Origin: JAMCRM01 sp041685075
Lineage (GTDB): Bacteria > Acidobacteriota > Terriglobia > Bryobacterales > Bryobacteraceae
DNA length: 15,647 bases
Reading direction: 5' to 3'
Assembly: GCA_041685075.1 (NCBI GenBank)
Contig: JAWLGN010000121.1
Coordinates: 1 to 15,647, forward strand
Shown here: piece by piece, positions 13,265-15,647 of the stretch
Layout: each line of letters begins with the position of its first letter
Numbering within the stretch: position 1 is the first letter of the stretch
The notes under the pieces: generated by a model
Told to the model about the DNA's origin: nothing
Database searches by the model: none
Seen by the model: the letters and a program-made list of their open reading frames with translations, nothing else
Translations under genes and position numbers: made by a program

Positions 13265-14674
13265 CTAGATGTCGTAGTAGAGCGCGAACTCGTAGGGGTG
13301 CGGGCGCAGCCGCACGGCCTCGGCTTCGTTCTTGCGCTTGTAGCTGATGTAGGTGTCGATCATCTCCGGGGTGAAGACGTCGCCCTTGAGCAGGAACTCG
13401 TGATCGTCGGCCAGGCAGTCGAGTGCCGCGTCGAGCGTGCCGGGCATGGAGGGCACCTGCTTCATCTCTTCGGGGGAGAGATCGTAGATGTCCTTGTCGA
13501 GCGGTTCGCCGGGATCGATCTTGTTGGCGATGCCGTCCAGCCCCGCCATCAGCATGGCCGCGAAGGCCAGGTAGGGGTTGGCCGAGGGATCCGGCGGGCG
13601 GAACTCGACGCGCTTGGTTTTGGGGCTGGCCGAGTACATGGGGATGCGGATGGCCGCCGAACGGTTGCGCCGCGAGTAGGCCAGGTTGACCGGGGCCTCG
13701 TAGCCGGGCACCAGCCGCTTGTAGCTGTTGGTGGTGGGGGCGATGATGGCCGAAAGCGCGCGCGCGTGCGCCAGCAGGCCGCCGATGTACCAGAGCGCCA
13801 TCTGGCTCAACCCGGCGTAACAGTCGCCCGCGAACAGCGGCTGGCCTTCGCGCCACAAACTCTGGTGCACGTGCATGCCGCTGCCGCTGTCGGCGAAGAT
13901 CGGCTTGGGCATGAAGGTGACGGTCTTGCCGCACCGGTTGGCCACGTTGCGCACGCAGTACTTGTACAGCATCATGTTGTCGGCGGAGGTCAGCAGGGTG
14001 TCGTAGCGCAGGTCGATTTCGGCCTGGCCGCCGGTGGCCGACTCGTGGTGGTGGCACTCGACCTGGAGGCCGCAGTGGAGCATCACTTCCACCATCTCGC
14101 TGCGCAGGTCCTGGTAGTGGTCGGTCGGGGGGACGGGGAAGTAGCCTTCCTTGTAGCGCGGGCGGTAGCCCAGGTTGCGCTCCGCGCGGCCGGAGTTCCA
14201 GCGGCCCTCCTCGGAGTCGATGAAATAGAAGCCGGAGTGCTGGTTCTGGTCGAAGCGGATGTTGTCGAAGATAAAGAACTCGGCTTCCGGTCCGACGTAG
14301 ATGGTGTCGGCGATGCCGCTATGGGCGAGGTAGAGTTCGGCTTTGCGGGCGATCCAGCGGGGATCGCGCTCGTAGTGCTGCTTGGTGATGGGATCGATGA
14401 CGTCGGCGGTCATCATGAGGGTGGGGATTTCGGCGAAGGGGTCCATCAGGGCGGTGTTGGGGTCGGGGATGAGGAGCATGTCGCTCTCATTGATGGCCGC
14501 CCAGCCGCGGATGCTGGAACCATCCATGCCGAAGCCTTCCTCGAAGCAGTCGAGGGTGAGCTGCGAGATGGGGTAGGAGACGTGATGCTGCAGGCTGGGA
14601 ATATCGGTGAACCGGATATCAATCTGCCTGGCTCCTTCTTTCTTCGCAAAATCCAGTACTTCTTGCGGACTCAT
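13265..14674 (-). CDS. glnA: Glutamine synthetase, type I
   Basis: This 469-residue enzyme makes glutamine from glutamate, ammonia and ATP as a dodecamer in the cytoplasm. Visible are FGMDGSSIRGW (48-58), the metal-ligand stretch GPEAEFFIFD, the SGSGMHVHQSLW active-site loop, the glutamate/ammonia-site segment around APTTNSYKRLVPGYEAPVNL, and RVEFRPPDPSANPYLAFAAM. The adenylylation site is present: Y397 in DIYDLSPEE, the same number as in E. coli, and glnE lies two genes downstream. This makes it the GSI-beta type, regulated by adenylylation. ATG at 14672-14674 has GGAG five bases upstream. It leads the glnA-MOSC-glnE operon. Confidence 0.98.
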   Translation of the reverse strand: MSPQEVLDFAKKEGARQIDIRFTDIPSLQHHVSYPISQLTLDCFEEGFGMDGSSIRGWAAINESDMLLIPDPNTALMDPFAEIPTLMMTADVIDPITKQHYERDPRWIARKAELYLAHSGIADTIYVGPEAEFFIFDNIRFDQNQHSGFYFIDSEEGRWNSGRAERNLGYRPRYKEGYFPVPPTDHYQDLRSEMVEVMLHCGLQVECHHHESATGGQAEIDLRYDTLLTSADNMMLYKYCVRNVANRCGKTVTFMPKPIFADSGSGMHVHQSLWREGQPLFAGDCYAGLSQMALWYIGGLLAHARALSAIIAPTTNSYKRLVPGYEAPVNLAYSRRNRSAAIRIPMYSASPKTKRVEFRPPDPSANPYLAFAAMLMAGLDGIANKIDPGEPLDKDIYDLSPEEMKQVPSMPGTLDAALDCLADDHEFLLKGDVFTPEMIDTYISYKRKNEAEAVRLRPHPYEFALYYDI

Positions 14675-14679
14675 AAATT

Positions 14680-14683
14680 CTCC
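14680..14683 (-). promoter_or_regulatory. Ribosome-binding site of glnA
   Basis: GGAG on the minus strand lies five bases before the glnA ATG. It is one of the few clear Shine-Dalgarno sites in the window and fixes this start. Confidence 0.75.
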
Positions 14684-14735
14684 GTGGTGGGTTGACGGTG
14701 CTCGCGCGGGAATGGCCGTAGCAGCAGGTGCTCTC

Positions 14736-14765
14736 AGGATAGCCGATGGGAACGTTAAAAAGCAA
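14736..14765 (-). promoter_or_regulatory. Candidate glnA promoter
   Basis: On the minus strand TTGCTT (14760-14765) and TATCCT (14736-14741) are 18 bases apart, matching sigma-70 elements at three and four of six positions. It would give a leader of about 55 bases. I see no convincing sigma-54 GG-N10-GC element in the gap. Confidence 0.35.
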
Positions 14766-14784
14766 ATATACTGTTATGGATAGC
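14737..14784. repeat. Direct repeat GGATAGC flanking the glnA/STAS divergent promoters
   Basis: GGATAGC occurs at 14737-14743 and again at 14778-14784, 41 bases apart, or about four helical turns. One copy overlaps the candidate glnA -10, and the other lies just before the STAS gene ATG. It may be a regulator site; seven-base repeats can also be chance. Confidence 0.3.
14767..14772 (+). promoter_or_regulatory. Candidate -10 element of the STAS gene
   Basis: TATACT on the plus strand ends 13 bases before the STAS ATG, in a short AT-rich island within GC-rich DNA. No good -35 is seen 16-18 bases upstream. A start here would leave only about seven bases of leader. Confidence 0.35.
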
Positions 14785-14785
14785 A

Positions 14786-15133
14786 ATGCTTGAGATCGAA
14801 CATCGGAATGCCGGCGAAGGGACCGTGATCGTGACGCTGGCCGGGAAGCTGATGCTGGGCCCCGAAAGCCAGCGGGTGGAAACGCTGGTGGAGTCGCTGC
14901 TGGCGGAGGGATATCGCAACTTCGTGTTCGATCTCGCGGGCGTGAACCGCATCGACAGCACGGGCATCGGCCGGTTCATCTATTGCTATAACAAGATCGC
15001 GCAAGCCGGGGGCCGGCTCATGATGGCCGGCGCGCAGGGCTACCTGCGGGAAAGTTTCCGGGTGTCGCGGCTGGATACGGTCTTCCGCTTCTACCCGGAC
15101 GTCGAGAGCGCCTTGGAGCCGCTGCGGCAGTAA
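14786..15133 (+). CDS. Single-domain STAS protein (anti-sigma factor antagonist type)
   Basis: This is a 115-residue protein made of one STAS domain. LEIEHRNAGEGTVIVTLAGKLMLG forms the first strands, FVFDLAGVNRIDSTGIG (47-62) is the signature, and S58 in DSTGIG is the expected phosphorylation site of SpoIIAA/RsbV-like antagonists. Such proteins release a sigma factor or another partner by binding a serine-kinase anti-sigma factor. No kinase, phosphatase or sigma gene is next to it here, so its partner is unknown; stand-alone STAS genes are common in acidobacteria-like genomes. The ATG start is preceded by a weak GGA. It is divergent from glnA and almost touches the convergent membrane-protein gene. 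Confidence 0.88.
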   Translation: MLEIEHRNAGEGTVIVTLAGKLMLGPESQRVETLVESLLAEGYRNFVFDLAGVNRIDSTGIGRFIYCYNKIAQAGGRLMMAGAQGYLRESFRVSRLDTVFRFYPDVESALEPLRQ

Positions 15134-15138
15134 GCGCC

Positions 15139-15507
15139 TCAGAGGGCGAACAGGAGGGCTGAAGCCGCCAGCATCGCCATCGCGGTGGCGAAGTGAACGC
15201 CGAAGGCCACGGTCCGGGTTCCGCCGTGGCGCAGCACGATGAGGGTATCGCCCAGCGGGACGATGGCGGCGATGGCGATGAACCAGCCCACCAGGTGAGC
15301 GCCCCCCACCACCAGCAGGACGAGTCCCAGCACGCCATAGGTCACATCGCGCAGGCCCTTGGCGGCCAGGTAGGCGCGGCCGCCTCCGTCGAACGGAACG
15401 CCGTAACCGGCGGAGGACGCCTGCGGCGCCAGAATGAACCGGATCCCGATGGCGATGATGCCGAGCGCCAGCAGAATCGTCAGGCCGTAAGCGATGGGAG
15501 CAATCAT
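15139..15507 (-). CDS. Small four-helix membrane protein, DUF4267-like
   Basis: This 122-residue hydrophobic protein has about four predicted membrane helices (roughly residues 3-25, 54-72, 74-92 and 100-121). A conserved-looking stretch GYGVPFDGGGRAYLAAKGLRD sits between helices 1 and 2. This layout and the KGLRD motif resemble the DUF4267 family, whose function is unknown. The ATG at 15505-15507 has GAGG six bases upstream. Its stop lies only five bases from the stop of the convergent STAS gene, so any terminators must lie inside the neighbouring genes. The upstream neighbour on the same strand ends 39 bases away, so the two could be co-transcribed. Confidence 0.8.
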   Translation of the reverse strand: MIAPIAYGLTILLALGIIAIGIRFILAPQASSAGYGVPFDGGGRAYLAAKGLRDVTYGVLGLVLLVVGGAHLVGWFIAIAAIVPLGDTLIVLRHGGTRTVAFGVHFATAMAMLAASALLFAL

Positions 15508-15546
15508 GGAAGACCTCGGGTAGCGTTCATAGCGCGGGCAGCCGTG

Positions 15547-15647
15547 TTAGTAGAAATCGAAGGAGCGCTGCTCGGCGCATAGGGCGCGGCGTTTTTCGCG
15601 CAGCGCCTGGGCCTCGTCGGCGCGTCCCCAATCCTCCAGGATCCAGG
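15547..15647 (-). CDS. C-terminal tail of an unidentified protein (cut by window edge)
   Basis: This open frame enters from the right edge and ends at TAA (15547-15549), leaving 32 residues (WILEDWGRADEAQALREKRR, then ALCAEQRSFDFY). Third codon positions are mostly G or C, as in the neighbours, which supports real coding. The tail is charged and looks helical, but I do not recognise a family. The same-strand order suggests it may precede the DUF4267-like gene in a transcript. Confidence 0.5.
   Translation of the reverse strand, partial: WILEDWGRADEAQALREKRRALCAEQRSFDFY

Noticed and set aside
13238..14695. A 485-codon plus-strand frame opposite glnA
   Set aside because: Antisense shadow of glutamine synthetase; no domain, and Val/Gly-rich composition.
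14675..14785. Sigma-54 promoter or glnA riboswitch in the glnA leader
   Set aside because: I found no GG/GC pair with the right spacing and sequence, and no extended conserved stem structure in the short leader.
1..15647. tRNA genes, rRNA, CRISPR arrays, insertion sequences or attachment sites
   Set aside because: No cloverleaf, spaced repeats, transposase or terminal inverted repeats were seen; gene order and composition look ordinary and chromosomal.

Overview
The window is GC-rich, gene-dense bacterial chromosome. Two operons fill most of it, and both run on the minus strand. Domain content suggests an acidobacterium, perhaps Bryobacterales/Solibacter-like: the HpnC/HpnD route to squalene, the type of IspH N-terminus, and an adenylylatable glutamine synthetase with GlnE. 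That assignment is inference; nothing in the window proves it. I see no phage, insertion sequence, CRISPR array, rRNA or tRNA.

Positions 1-9073 (minus strand, read from right to left) hold a hopanoid biosynthesis operon: ispH, shc (hpnF), hpnH, hpnA, hpnG, two tandem zinc-dependent medium-chain dehydrogenases, hpnC, and hpnD, which runs off the left edge. Genes overlap or nearly touch. Four junctions are 4-base ATGA/GTGA overlaps, so the block is probably one translationally coupled transcript. A good extended -10 promoter lies just upstream of ispH. The operon covers supply of C5 units (IspH), making of squalene (HpnC, HpnD, with HpnE expected beyond the left edge), cyclisation to hopene (SHC), and attachment and trimming of the C5 side chain (HpnH adds adenosine, HpnG removes adenine to give ribosylhopane). 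The two dehydrogenases sit exactly where an enzyme is needed to reduce ribosylhopane to bacteriohopanetetrol. That is the most interesting point of the window.

Positions 9074-9253 are a divergent promoter region with an imperfect palindrome. A lone plus-strand gene for an O6-alkylguanine-DNA alkyltransferase follows (9254-9748). A short convergent gap with two strong hairpins (9749-9872) separates it from the second operon.

Positions 9873-14674 (minus strand) hold a nitrogen-assimilation operon: glnA (type I glutamine synthetase with the adenylylation tyrosine at residue 397), a small MOSC-domain protein, and glnE (bifunctional adenylyltransferase/deadenylylase). Enzyme and modifier are co-transcribed, with an unexplained MOSC protein between them.

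Positions 14675-15647 hold a 111-base divergent promoter region, a plus-strand single STAS-domain protein (anti-sigma antagonist type), a convergent small DUF4267-like membrane protein, and the C-terminal tail of an unidentified minus-strand gene cut by the right edge.
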